From a bacterium (GTDB taxonomy: Bacteria > SZUA-79 > Acidulodesulfobacterales > Acidulodesulfobacteraceae), in contig JAJYZM010000021.1 in assembly GCA_021799935.1 (NCBI GenBank), positions 1 to 9,520 of the forward strand: DNA of 9,520 nt, in the 5' to 3' direction. The position numbers and the translations under genes were made by a program. The notes beneath the pieces are model-generated. The model made no database searches. It was not told the origin of the DNA and saw only the letters and a list, made by a program, of their open reading frames with translations. Each line of letters begins with the position of its first letter. Position 1 is the first letter of the stretch. This document shows positions 1 through 6,689 of the stretch, piece after piece.

Positions 1-704
1 TAGGCTCAAACGGAAAAACCGGCGCGGAAGTCGAGCTAAAAACAGGCGAAAGGTTAGAAGCGGAAAAAGTGCTTGTTTCAATCGGCAGAAAATTGAATAC
101 GTCCGGTTTAGGACTCGAAGAAACCGGCGTTAAATTAGACAAGAGGGGAAAGATAGAAACCGATGCGCATAACGAAACGAATATTAAAGGAATCTATGCC
201 TGCGGCGACATAACGGACGGACCTATGCTCGCGCATAAGGCATCCTACGACGGGATTATCGCGGCCGATAATATTGCCGGAATCGTTAAAGAAAAAGATT
301 ACGGAGTTCTTCCATGGTCGGTATATACAAATCCGGCTATAGGAACCGTCGGACTAAAAGAAGGCGATGCCGGACTTTCGGAATTAAAATATTCCGTCGG
401 ACGTTTTTCTTACGCCGCAAGCGGAATGGCGCTGGCTATGGAAGAACCGGAAGGTTTTTTAAAGGTAATTGCGGACGAAAAATCGAAAAAGATTTTAGGC
501 GCTACCGGAATAGGCGCGGACATTCCTGAGCTTATTGCAGAAATAGCTTCGTATATGCATTTCGGGGGAACGGTCTTCGATATAGAATCTACTATACATT
601 CGCATCCTACCCTTTCGGAGATAGTTCCCGAATCGGCTTTAGATTCTATAGGCGAAGCCATACACAAGTTTAATCCGAGAACGGCAAAAAAGGATAAGGC
701 ATAA
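1..704 (+). CDS. lpdA: Dihydrolipoamide dehydrogenase, C-terminal part (5' end outside window)
   Basis: FAD-dependent disulfide oxidoreductase (E3) that reoxidises dihydrolipoamide in 2-oxoacid dehydrogenase or glycine-cleavage complexes, passing electrons to NAD+. The frame is open to the left edge (first full codon at base 3), so the Met codon at 69 is internal. About 233 residues are visible of a family that is usually about 460-470 aa. Visible parts are the end of the NAD domain (VLVSIGRKLNT), the FAD-contacting motif YACGDITDGPMLAHKA, and the dimerisation domain from WSVYTNPAIGTVGL onward. Near the end is HSHPTLSEIVPE, the family's His-Glu active-site motif (HxHPTxSE). The redox CxxxxC motif would lie upstream and cannot be checked. 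It ends with TAA 73 bp before lysC on the same strand, so co-transcription is possible but not shown. Identity is firm; which complex it serves is unknown. Confidence 0.93.
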   Translation, partial: GSNGKTGAEVELKTGERLEAEKVLVSIGRKLNTSGLGLEETGVKLDKRGKIETDAHNETNIKGIYACGDITDGPMLAHKASYDGIIAADNIAGIVKEKDYGVLPWSVYTNPAIGTVGLKEGDAGLSELKYSVGRFSYAASGMALAMEEPEGFLKVIADEKSKKILGATGIGADIPELIAEIASYMHFGGTVFDIESTIHSHPTLSEIVPESALDSIGEAIHKFNPRTAKKDKA

Positions 705-777
705 TATATGAAGGAATTATGCCGACAATAACATACTAAAAATATAATAATATACAAATATAAGGAAAAAATAATTT

Positions 778-1998
778 ATGGCGTTGATAGTTCAAAAGTT
801 CGGCGGCACTTCTATGGGAAGCATAGAAAGGATAAGGCAGGTCGCGAAACGCGTAATAAAAGAAAAGCTTGCGGGCAACGACGTCGCGGTCGTCGTAAGC
901 GCTATGAGCGGAGAGACCAATAGGCTCTTAGACCTTGCCGTTAAAATGGGCGGACGCCAGGACGATATGGAAACAGACCTGATAATATCCAGCGGCGAGC
1001 AGATCAGTTCCGGGCTTTTATCGCTGGCGCTTAAAAACGAAGGCTTCGACGCCGTTCCGCTTCTAGGGCATCAGGTAAGAATTGCTACGGACGAATCTTA
1101 CGGGAAAGCAAGAATATCTTCGATAGATTCGGATAATATATATAAAATACTTAAAACCGGTAATATCGCGGTAATCGCCGGATTTCAAGGGATTGATTCA
1201 AACGGATTCATTACTACGCTCGGCAGAGGCGGTTCGGATACCACCGCGGTTGCCGTTGCGGCGGCCGTTAAAGCCGACAGGTGCGATATATATACGGACG
1301 TGGACGGAGTTTACACCGCCGACCCTAATATCGTTCCGGATGCGAGGCGTTTAGACGTTGTATATTTCGACGAAATGATTGAAATGTCGAGTCTCGGCGC
1401 TAAAGTCCTGCAGATAAGGTCGGTGGAATTTGCTATGAAATACGGCGTAAACTTATTTGTTAAATCCACTTTTACCGAAGGAAAAGGAACCCAAATAAAA
1501 TTTTTAGGAGACGATAAGGATATGGAAGAATTGCAGGTTTCTAGCGTTGCATGCGATAAAGACGAGGCTAAAATTTCTATCAGGGGGATTCCCGACAAAC
1601 CCGGAATTGCGGCTAAAATTTTTTCGAGAATATCGGACGCCAATATAGTCGTGGATATGATTATCCAGAATATTTCGGTGGAAGGGCATACCGATTTGAC
1701 CTTCACGGTGTCTAAAAAAGATTTAAAAAAAGCCCTTGAAATAACGGACGGCCTTGCAGAAGAACTCGAAGCAAAAGAGGTAATAAGCGACGATAAAATT
1801 GCCAAAATCTCGGTTATAGGGGTCGGCATGCGAAACCATTACGGAACGGCTTCTACTATGTTCGACGTCCTTGCGAAAGAAAATATAAATATCATGATGA
1901 TTTCAACGTCCGAAATTAAAATATCGTGCGTTATAGACGCCAAATATGCCGAACTTGCCGCAAGGATACTCCATGATGCATTTAATCTCGGCAAATAA
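778..1998 (+). CDS. lysC: Aspartate kinase (monofunctional, with tandem ACT domains)
   Basis: Phosphorylates L-aspartate with ATP to 4-aspartyl phosphate, the first step to lysine, methionine and threonine, in the cytoplasm. At 406 aa it has the usual length of the single-function enzyme. The kinase domain (about 1-230) carries KFGGTS (7-12), GRGGSDTTA (149-157) and TDVDGVYTADP (173-183), which bind nucleotide and substrate. Two ACT domains follow (about 265-335 and 343-402, the second starting KISVIGVGMRNH), so feedback control by lysine and/or threonine is expected. The start at 778 gives the canonical N-terminus, with an AAGGA about 11 nt upstream. An in-frame Met249 could start a separate regulatory subunit. 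The 3' end overlaps cimA, so the two genes are probably translationally coupled. Confidence 0.96.
   Translation: MALIVQKFGGTSMGSIERIRQVAKRVIKEKLAGNDVAVVVSAMSGETNRLLDLAVKMGGRQDDMETDLIISSGEQISSGLLSLALKNEGFDAVPLLGHQVRIATDESYGKARISSIDSDNIYKILKTGNIAVIAGFQGIDSNGFITTLGRGGSDTTAVAVAAAVKADRCDIYTDVDGVYTADPNIVPDARRLDVVYFDEMIEMSSLGAKVLQIRSVEFAMKYGVNLFVKSTFTEGKGTQIKFLGDDKDMEELQVSSVACDKDEAKISIRGIPDKPGIAAKIFSRISDANIVVDMIIQNISVEGHTDLTFTVSKKDLKKALEITDGLAEELEAKEVISDDKIAKISVIGVGMRNHYGTASTMFDVLAKENINIMMISTSEIKISCVIDAKYAELAARILHDAFNLGK
1505..1524 (+). promoter_or_regulatory. Possible internal ribosome site and start for an aspartate kinase beta subunit
   Basis: Inside lysC, TAGGAG (1505-1510) lies 11 nt before an in-frame ATG (1522-1524), Met249 of the 406-aa protein. 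Translation from here would give about 158 aa holding only the two ACT domains. Aspartate kinases of Bacillus subtilis and Corynebacterium are known to make such a beta subunit from an in-phase start at about residue 246-250. Position and spacing fit, but the spacing is long and a second purine run (AAGGA, 1516-1520) is too close to the ATG to act, so this is a candidate only. Confidence 0.35.
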
Positions 1999-3658
1999 TA
2001 AATTTAAAAATATGAATTCGGATAAAAATAAAAATTCTAACAGCGCAAAAACCGGCTTCGTAGAAGTTTACGATACTACTTTGAGGGACGGGACGCAGGG
2101 CGAAGGGTTCTCTCTGTCTATAGACGATAAATTAATGATAACCGATATTTTAGACGAACTGGGCATTAATTTTATTGAAGGCGGATTCCCCGCATCTAAT
2201 CCTAAAGATAAAAAATTTTTCGACGCTGCTTCTAAAAAAACTTTAAAAAATTCTAAATTAACCGCATTCGGAAGCACCAGAAAGAAAAATAACAAGGCAA
2301 AAGAAGATGCCGGATTAATAGTACTCGGCGAAACCGATACGGAATATATTACTATTTTCGGCAAATCTTGGGATATGCATACCGAAAATGTTTTAAAAAT
2401 ATCTTTAAACGAAAACTTAGACATTATATCCGATTCGGTAGAATTTCTAAAATCGTCCGGAAAGAAAGTATTTTTCGATGCGGAGCATTTTTTCGACGGA
2501 TTTAAGGGCAATGAAGATTATGCCGTAAAAACTATAAATACCGCGCTTTCGGCAGGAGCGGATAAAGTAATTTTGTGCGATACTAACGGAGGCTGTCTGC
2601 CCGACGATATCCATAAAACCCTGAATAAACTTAAAATAGCGCACAAGATAGACATAAAGCGCCTAGGAATACATACCCATAACGATACCGACTGCGCCGT
2701 AGCAAATACGATTGCCGCCGTTCTCGACGGCGTCAGACACGTTCAGGGAACTATAAACGGCTACGGAGAAAGAACCGGAAACGCAAATTTATCGTCTATT
2801 ATACCCAATTTAGAATTAAAAGCCGGATTTAAAACTATAGGGATGGGGAAACTTAAAAATCTCCTTAAAGTAAGCAGGTTAATAGATGAAATTTCAAACA
2901 ATACCCCTGTTAAAAATATGCCTTACGTAGGAGAAAGCGCATTTGCCCATAAAGCCGGCCTTCATGCAAATGCCGTATTAAAGAATCCTTCTTCCTACGA
3001 ACATATCGACCCTTCGCTTGTAGGAAACGGAAGAAGGTTCTTAATTTCAGATTTATCCGGTAAGAGCAATATAGAAGCCAAGGCAAAAGAGCTGGGATTA
3101 GACATCGGCGTTATTTCCGAGGCCCGCGAAGCGGAACTTTTGGATAAAATTAAAGAACTGGAAAGTTTGGGATTTAATTTCGAGAGCGCCGACGGGTCAT
3201 TTAAAATACTTTTAAATAAATATTCATCCGAAGACTTTAAAAACAAGGAATATTTTAAGCTGATAGCGTTCAGGGTAAATATAGAAAAAACATCCGCCCA
3301 AAACATTTTCAGCGAAGCCGTCGTTATGATTGAAGTTAAAGGTAAAACCGAACATACGGTCGCCGTAGGTAACGGTCCGGTAAACGCTTTAGACAACGCT
3401 TTAAGAAAAGCGCTCGTAAAATTTTATCCGGTGCTGGACGAAATGAAACTTACCGATTTTAAGGTAAGGGTTATAAACAGTAAAACAAAATCGGGAACCG
3501 CTTCTTATGTAAGAGTGCTAATAGAATCTTCCGATAAAGAAGAAAAGTGGACTACCATGGGAGTATCGGAAAACATCATAGAGGCGTCTTATATCGCTCT
3601 TGCAGACGGCATAATTTATAAATTGGACAAAGAACAATCGGCCGGGGAGCAGGCATAA
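1973..3658 (+). CDS. cimA: (R)-citramalate synthase
   Basis: Condenses acetyl-CoA with pyruvate to (R)-citramalate, the first step of the threonine-independent route to 2-oxobutyrate and isoleucine. From the chosen start the protein is 561 aa, somewhat longer than the usual 520-530. The HMGL-like TIM barrel has DTTLRDGTQGEGFS (34-47), FDAEHFFDG (168-176), the metal-binding GIHTHND (232-238) and NGYGERTGNANL (262-273). The linker YVGESAFAHKAGLHANAV (318-334) favours citramalate synthase over 2-isopropylmalate or homocitrate synthase. The C-terminal 130 or so residues form the LeuA-type dimer/allosteric domain, where isoleucine normally inhibits. An in-frame ATG at 1946 lacks a ribosome site. 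ATG 1973 has AAGGA (1962-1966) 6 nt ahead and overlaps lysC by 26 bp. ATG 2012 would avoid the overlap but has no Shine-Dalgarno. Residues up to about 25 are Asn/Lys-rich and probably disordered. Confidence 0.93.
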   Translation: MMHLISANNKFKNMNSDKNKNSNSAKTGFVEVYDTTLRDGTQGEGFSLSIDDKLMITDILDELGINFIEGGFPASNPKDKKFFDAASKKTLKNSKLTAFGSTRKKNNKAKEDAGLIVLGETDTEYITIFGKSWDMHTENVLKISLNENLDIISDSVEFLKSSGKKVFFDAEHFFDGFKGNEDYAVKTINTALSAGADKVILCDTNGGCLPDDIHKTLNKLKIAHKIDIKRLGIHTHNDTDCAVANTIAAVLDGVRHVQGTINGYGERTGNANLSSIIPNLELKAGFKTIGMGKLKNLLKVSRLIDEISNNTPVKNMPYVGESAFAHKAGLHANAVLKNPSSYEHIDPSLVGNGRRFLISDLSGKSNIEAKAKELGLDIGVISEAREAELLDKIKELESLGFNFESADGSFKILLNKYSSEDFKNKEYFKLIAFRVNIEKTSAQNIFSEAVVMIEVKGKTEHTVAVGNGPVNALDNALRKALVKFYPVLDEMKLTDFKVRVINSKTKSGTASYVRVLIESSDKEEKWTTMGVSENIIEASYIALADGIIYKLDKEQSAGEQA

Positions 3659-3660
3659 AA

Positions 3661-4305
3661 ATGGCAGATTTCGACGATATAAAAGAAATAGGCTTTTTTA
3701 AAGCATTATTTTCGACATGGAGTAAATCTCTTTTCAGCCCGGAAATATTTTACAAAGAACTAAACAACGCCGGAGCCAAGGAAGAAAACGGCATATCGAA
3801 GCCTTATTTTTATGCGTTGCTTTTTACATACATAAATTTAGTATTTTCTTTCTTTTGGGAAGTAATTTTTTTTAAGATAGGATTTTATAAAAACTATGTC
3901 GTCCTGCCTAAAATACCTCTTTTTTTTACAAATAAAAGTTTTTTAGATATATATATAGTTATCGGAATCGTCTTTCTTTTACTGCTTCTGGGGATATTAT
4001 ACACGATTTTTCTAATTCTTTTAACCATTATAATACACGGGTTTATAATGCTGTTCGGCGGGAAACGGAGTATAAGAAATACTTTCAGGATAATCGGGTA
4101 TGCTTCCGGCGTAGGGATTTTTTCGATATTCCCGATATTCGGATACAACATATCGGCGGCCTGGTTTGCGGCATTATTGATTATCGGCATTAAAGAAACC
4201 AACGGGCTTTCTACTCCGAGGTCTATTTCCGCTCTTCTTCTGCCTTTTATTTTTATATCCCTTATATTGGTAGCCTTTTTTATAAAAATTTTAGCCGCAA
4301 GATAA
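3661..4305 (+). CDS. Yip1-family integral membrane protein
   Basis: A 214-aa inner-membrane protein of unknown function that I place in the Yip1 domain family. After a soluble N-terminus with FFKALFSTWSKSLFSPEIFY (about 12-31), typical of bacterial Yip1 proteins, hydrophobic stretches lie at roughly 40-62, 96-115, 116-133, 142-175 and 190-211, giving about five membrane segments. The loop around 133-141 is short and basic (GGKRSIRNTF). The start codon follows the cimA stop by 2 bp, and AGCAGG within the end of cimA serves as ribosome site, so it belongs to the lysC-cimA transcript. No enzymatic motif is visible and the link to amino-acid synthesis is unexplained. Family placement is by pattern only. 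Confidence 0.7.
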   Translation: MADFDDIKEIGFFKALFSTWSKSLFSPEIFYKELNNAGAKEENGISKPYFYALLFTYINLVFSFFWEVIFFKIGFYKNYVVLPKIPLFFTNKSFLDIYIVIGIVFLLLLLGILYTIFLILLTIIIHGFIMLFGGKRSIRNTFRIIGYASGVGIFSIFPIFGYNISAAWFAALLIIGIKETNGLSTPRSISALLLPFIFISLILVAFFIKILAAR

Positions 4306-4308
4306 TGA

Positions 4309-4326
4309 CGGGCAAAGATATGCCCG
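4309..4326. terminator. Hairpin between convergent yip1 and fba
   Basis: CGGGCA (4309-4313 and 4314) pairs perfectly with TGCCCG (4321-4326) around a 6-nt loop, 4 bp after the yip1 stop and 30 bp beyond the fba stop. The position suits a shared transcript end. Neither strand has a run of T after the stem, so it is not a classical intrinsic terminator; it could be a pause or 3'-protecting hairpin. Confidence 0.35.
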
Positions 4327-4356
4327 CAACGCGACTTACGGGAACGGCGGCGCGGT

Positions 4357-5283
4357 TTAAATCCTGCCGGAAGAGCCCAGAACCTTCATTCTTTCTCTTA
4401 TGACTTCTATGACGTAATCTCTTGCGGGGCCGAAAATCTTTCTCGGGTCTATTTGCGATTTATCAGTCGCGACGCTTTCCCTTACTTTAGCCAAAAAAGC
4501 TATTCGCAGGTCGGTATCGGTATTGACTTTATTGATGCCGAATTTTACCGCTTCTTTTAAAACATCGAACGGAACCCCTTTTGCGCCCTTTAAATCGCCT
4601 CCAAATTCCTCGAATCTTTTAGAAGCCGCTTCGGGAACGGAAGACGCTCCGTGAAGCACGAGCGGAATGCCCGTTAATTGTTTGACTTTTTTTAATCTTT
4701 CGAAATCGAGTTTCGCTTCTCCTTTAAATTTAAATGCACCGTGCGAAGTGCCGATTGCGGGGGCAAGGAAATCTATGCCGGAAGATTCGACAAAATCCTG
4801 CGCTTCGGCAGGGTTGACTAAGACGGCGTCTCTTTCCGCAACGGAAACGTTGTCTTCCACGCCTTGAAGCCTTCCAAGCTCGGCTTCCACGGAAATTCCG
4901 ACCGGATGGCAGACTCCTACTATCTGCTTAGTCATTTTAAGATTTTCTTCATACGGAAAATGCGACGCGTCTATCATGACCGAAGTAAAACCTGCTTTTA
5001 CCGCCGTCATTACCGCTTTTATATTTGAACCGTGGTCGAGATGCAGGGCGGCGGGTATCCGGGGATGCGCATCCGAAAGCGTTTTGACCATAGAGTAGAG
5101 CATTTCCGCTCCGGCATATTTCATGGCGCCTTCGCTCGCCGCAATTATAACCGGCGATTTTTCGGAATCGGCGGCGGCGAATATTGCCTGCAAAAATTCC
5201 ATATTATTGGCGTTAAAAGCTCCGACGGCATAACCGTTCTTGTTTGCATCGTCGAGAATTGCTTTCGCAGAAATCAAAGGCAT
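4357..5283 (-). CDS. fba: Class II fructose-1,6-bisphosphate aldolase
   Basis: Zinc-dependent cytoplasmic aldolase splitting fructose 1,6-bisphosphate to DHAP and glyceraldehyde 3-phosphate, or the reverse in gluconeogenesis. The 308 aa match the short class II form such as the 307-aa Helicobacter pylori enzyme. HLDHGS (81-86) gives the catalytic Asp83 and zinc ligand His84. His181 (GTSHGAF) and His211 (VLHGASSVP) are the expected other zinc ligands, one residue off the H. pylori numbering as I remember it. SVEAELG (131-137) and NTDTDLR (254-260) are the usual metal- and phosphate-site segments. The start is fixed by GGAGG (complement of 5291-5295), 7 nt ahead of ATG. It lies 43 bp downstream of tRNA-Sec on the same strand. 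All key residues are present. A tagatose-bisphosphate or other ketose aldolase is a less likely alternative. Confidence 0.94.
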   Translation of the reverse strand: MPLISAKAILDDANKNGYAVGAFNANNMEFLQAIFAAADSEKSPVIIAASEGAMKYAGAEMLYSMVKTLSDAHPRIPAALHLDHGSNIKAVMTAVKAGFTSVMIDASHFPYEENLKMTKQIVGVCHPVGISVEAELGRLQGVEDNVSVAERDAVLVNPAEAQDFVESSGIDFLAPAIGTSHGAFKFKGEAKLDFERLKKVKQLTGIPLVLHGASSVPEAASKRFEEFGGDLKGAKGVPFDVLKEAVKFGINKVNTDTDLRIAFLAKVRESVATDKSQIDPRKIFGPARDYVIEVIRERMKVLGSSGRI

Positions 5284-5326
5284 TTTAGGTCCTCCAATGA
5301 AATTTTATTTTATAGTTTTTAATCGG

Positions 5327-5418
5327 CGGAAGCGTACGGGAATCGAACCCGCCTTGCCCTTATGCGGACAACTGTTGATTTGAAGTCAAAGAGGGGCACC
5401 AGCCCTCCAATCGCTTCC
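5327..5418 (-). tRNA. selC: tRNA-Sec (anticodon UCA)
   Basis: Reading the minus strand from 5418, a 92-nt tRNA folds with the special selenocysteine shape. GGAAGCG pairs with CGCTTCC as the acceptor, followed by discriminator G (5327). The anticodon loop is CTTCAAA with anticodon TCA at 5383-5381, the same loop as Escherichia coli selC. A long variable arm, TTGTCC/GGGCAA (6 pairs with one G-U), closes a 6-nt loop. The T arm is GCGGG-TTCGATT-CCCGT. The D stem is extended (GAGGG/CCCTC). The length equals E. coli tRNA-Sec without CCA. Position 8 of the acceptor would be an A-A mismatch (5411/5335) and the 4-bp-clear anticodon stem has a T-C at its base. CCA is not fully encoded (CCG follows). 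It decodes UGA with SelB and a SECIS element, neither of which is in this window. Confidence 0.92.
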
Positions 5419-5424
5419 GTATTA

Positions 5425-5452
5425 ATTATATCAATAAAATTATATTATACAA
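5425..5452 (-). promoter_or_regulatory. selC: Candidate promoter for tRNA-Sec
   Basis: On the minus strand TATAAT (5430-5425) is a perfect -10, with TTGTAT (5452-5447) 16 nt upstream as a weak -35. The -10 sits so that the expected start point is base 5418, the first base of the mature tRNA. A second TATAAT at 5449-5444 lacks a good -35. The tract is AT-rich, so chance matches are possible. Confidence 0.4.
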
Positions 5453-5497
5453 ACGCATATTATTCAAGTTCTAAAACCTTTATGTTTCGGTTAAATT

Positions 5498-5526
5498 TTG
5501 TATTTTAAATGATATTTTTATATGAT
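5498..5526 (+). promoter_or_regulatory. Candidate sigma70-type promoter for the DUF3426-like gene
   Basis: TTGTAT (5498-5503), a 17-nt spacer and TATGAT (5521-5526) precede the gene at 5578, implying a leader of about 45 nt. TAAAAT (5526-5531) is an overlapping alternative -10. The surrounding DNA is very AT-rich, which lowers the weight of the match. The rest of the 5419-5577 gap holds only the divergent tRNA-Sec promoter. Confidence 0.35.
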
Positions 5527-5577
5527 AAAATATGAATATATTTCTTAATATTTTATATTGCGTGATTAAGGGTAAAT

Positions 5578-6273
5578 ATGGATAACTGGAAATTAGGCGA
5601 AGGCGAGGAAGAGCTTTTCAATGAAAAAAACGAAACCGGGAAAGGCTTTTCAATAGGAAAAATAGACAAGGAAGATTTATCCAACTTTATTTTTGAGGAA
5701 AAAAAACCGGATAAACCGGAAAGAAAAATTCCGCCCGAAAAAGAAAGTAAAATAGACGGCGGAGAAAGAAACGCTTACGGCAATAAAAAAAGCGGACTTA
5801 AAAAAATATTTTATCTGATTTTGGGAGCGGCAGCGTTACTGTCGGCATATTATTTATTTAAAACGCTGTTTCCCGGCAACGGTACGAATATAAAACTGTT
5901 CGAGTTAAAAACCGTCGTTTACAAATCTAAGGTATTGCCTGAAAACAATTTGCTGATTACAGGTTATTTAGTAAATAAAAATAAATTTCCGGTGAGTTAC
6001 GTCAAGCTGACGTGCAAACTCTACAGTACAAAAAACATCGTGCTTTTATCTAAACATGTATATGCCGGAAATTTTATAAGCTTAGAAAAGCTTAAAAAGA
6101 TGTCCAATGTCGCGATAGATATGGCGCTTGACAATAAAGACGGGGAAAATATGTCGAACGTGGAAATTTTACCGAATCATCCGATAAAATTTATGGCGGT
6201 CTTTTTCGATATAAATCAGAACTCGAAAAATTATTCGGTTTCAATAAGCCACTTTTATAGGATAAAAAAATAA
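5578..6273 (+). CDS. Single-pass membrane protein, DUF3426-like, function unknown
   Basis: A 231-aa protein with three parts. Residues 1-73 are charged, Lys/Glu-rich, low in hydrophobics and probably disordered in the cytoplasm. A single transmembrane helix spans about 76-96. The remaining 135 residues look like a beta-rich extracytoplasmic domain. Phrases such as LLITGYLVNKNKFPVSYVKL and ILPNHPIKFMAVFFDI resemble the DUF3426 fold, which assesses as an Ig/FxLYD-like sandwich. DUF3426 proteins often begin with a CxxC zinc ribbon; none is here. The start at 5578 has TAAGGG (5567-5572) 5 nt upstream. It is convergent with tatA, the two stop codons being 15 bp apart. I do not know its role, and family assignment is tentative. 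Confidence 0.6.
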   Translation: MDNWKLGEGEEELFNEKNETGKGFSIGKIDKEDLSNFIFEEKKPDKPERKIPPEKESKIDGGERNAYGNKKSGLKKIFYLILGAAALLSAYYLFKTLFPGNGTNIKLFELKTVVYKSKVLPENNLLITGYLVNKNKFPVSYVKLTCKLYSTKNIVLLSKHVYAGNFISLEKLKKMSNVAIDMALDNKDGENMSNVEILPNHPIKFMAVFFDINQNSKNYSVSISHFYRIKK

Positions 6274-6288
6274 TCCGATATTTTTATT

Positions 6289-6579
6289 TTACTTTTTAGC
6301 AGTTTTAACGGTTTTCGAACCTGTCCGTTTTGCTTTTTTCGAAGATGCCTGAGCCGGACTCGTCCTTGCGAGTTGTCTTTTTTTTGGTTTTGCGGGTTTT
6401 TCATCGTCCTCTGAATCTTCGGGCGTAACGTCTATTTCGTCTTTCCCCGAAACGCTGTTTTTAAAGTTTTTTAGGGCTTTGCCCAACCCGCTGCCTATTT
6501 CGGGGAGCTTGCCCGCTCCGAATATCAGAAAAACGACTATAAGTATGATTATTATCGTTATCGGCGACCATCCAAACAT
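6289..6579 (-). CDS. tatA: Twin-arginine translocase subunit TatA/TatE
   Basis: Small membrane protein that oligomerises with TatBC to pass folded, twin-arginine-tagged proteins across the inner membrane. The 96 aa show the standard plan: a very short N-terminus, a transmembrane helix (about 6-20), the hinge FGAGKLPEIG (20-29), then an amphipathic helix GSGLGKALKNFKNSV (29-43). After that an acidic stretch (about 46-60, DEIDVTPEDSEDDE) turns abruptly into a Lys/Arg-rich tail (61-96). The GAGKLPEIG hinge favours TatA over TatB. GGAGGT lies 9 nt ahead of the ATG on the minus strand, supporting this start. No tatB or tatC is adjacent, so they must lie elsewhere. tRNA-Ser is upstream on the same strand. 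Confidence 0.93.
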   Translation of the reverse strand: MFGWSPITIIIILIVVFLIFGAGKLPEIGSGLGKALKNFKNSVSGKDEIDVTPEDSEDDEKPAKPKKRQLARTSPAQASSKKAKRTGSKTVKTAKK

Positions 6580-6594
6580 ATTTTATTTACCTCC

Positions 6595-6620
6595 GTTATT
6601 AACTTCGTTCCGTAACCGGC
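6595..6620 (+). repeat. Degenerate direct repeat, copy 1 (copy 2 at 6735-6760, the 3' flank of tRNA-Ser)
   Basis: These 26 bases match 6735-6760 at 20 positions by hand alignment. The core TTCGTTCCGTAACCGGC (6604-6620) against TTCGTTTCATAACTGGC (6744-6760) has 14 of 17 matches, and the three differences are all transitions. Copy 2 runs into the CCA end and discriminator of tRNA-Ser. Spacing between copies is 140 bp. This looks like a decayed duplication of the tRNA 3' end. Confidence 0.5.
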
Positions 6621-6689
6621 AGGGGGCTTTTCAAAGAAAAGTTTTAAACCGTGCGAACTTCCTCTTGCGCGCTCCGCTTTCGCTTCGCG

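Noticed and set aside
69..704. Treating Met at 69 as the lpdA start
   Set aside because: The frame is open to the window edge and upstream codons read as normal family sequence, so this is an internal methionine.
410..757. 115-aa open frame on the minus strand over the end of lpdA
   Set aside because: Antisense shadow of a clearly recognisable dehydrogenase; no ribosome site and no recognisable protein pattern.
1311..1829. 172-aa minus-strand open frame inside lysC
   Set aside because: The plus strand encodes a full aspartate kinase with all motifs; the reverse frame is a by-product of codon usage.
2068..2511. 147-aa minus-strand open frame inside cimA (and smaller ones at 2447-2644 and 2995-3396)
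   Set aside because: Shadows of citramalate synthase, whose motifs continue through all three regions without interruption.
5032..5322. 96-aa plus-strand open frame over the fba start
   Set aside because: Antisense to the conserved N-terminal part of the aldolase and reaching almost to tRNA-Sec; no supporting ribosome site.
6261..6291. AT-rich inverted pattern between the DUF3426-like gene and tatA as a bidirectional terminator
   Set aside because: Only A/T pairs around a short loop in an AT-rich gap; indistinguishable from chance.
6627..6645. CTTTTC-AAA-GAAAAG hairpin followed by TTTT on the plus strand as a terminator
   Set aside because: No plus-strand gene ends nearby that would need it, and the stem is weak; not reported as a feature.
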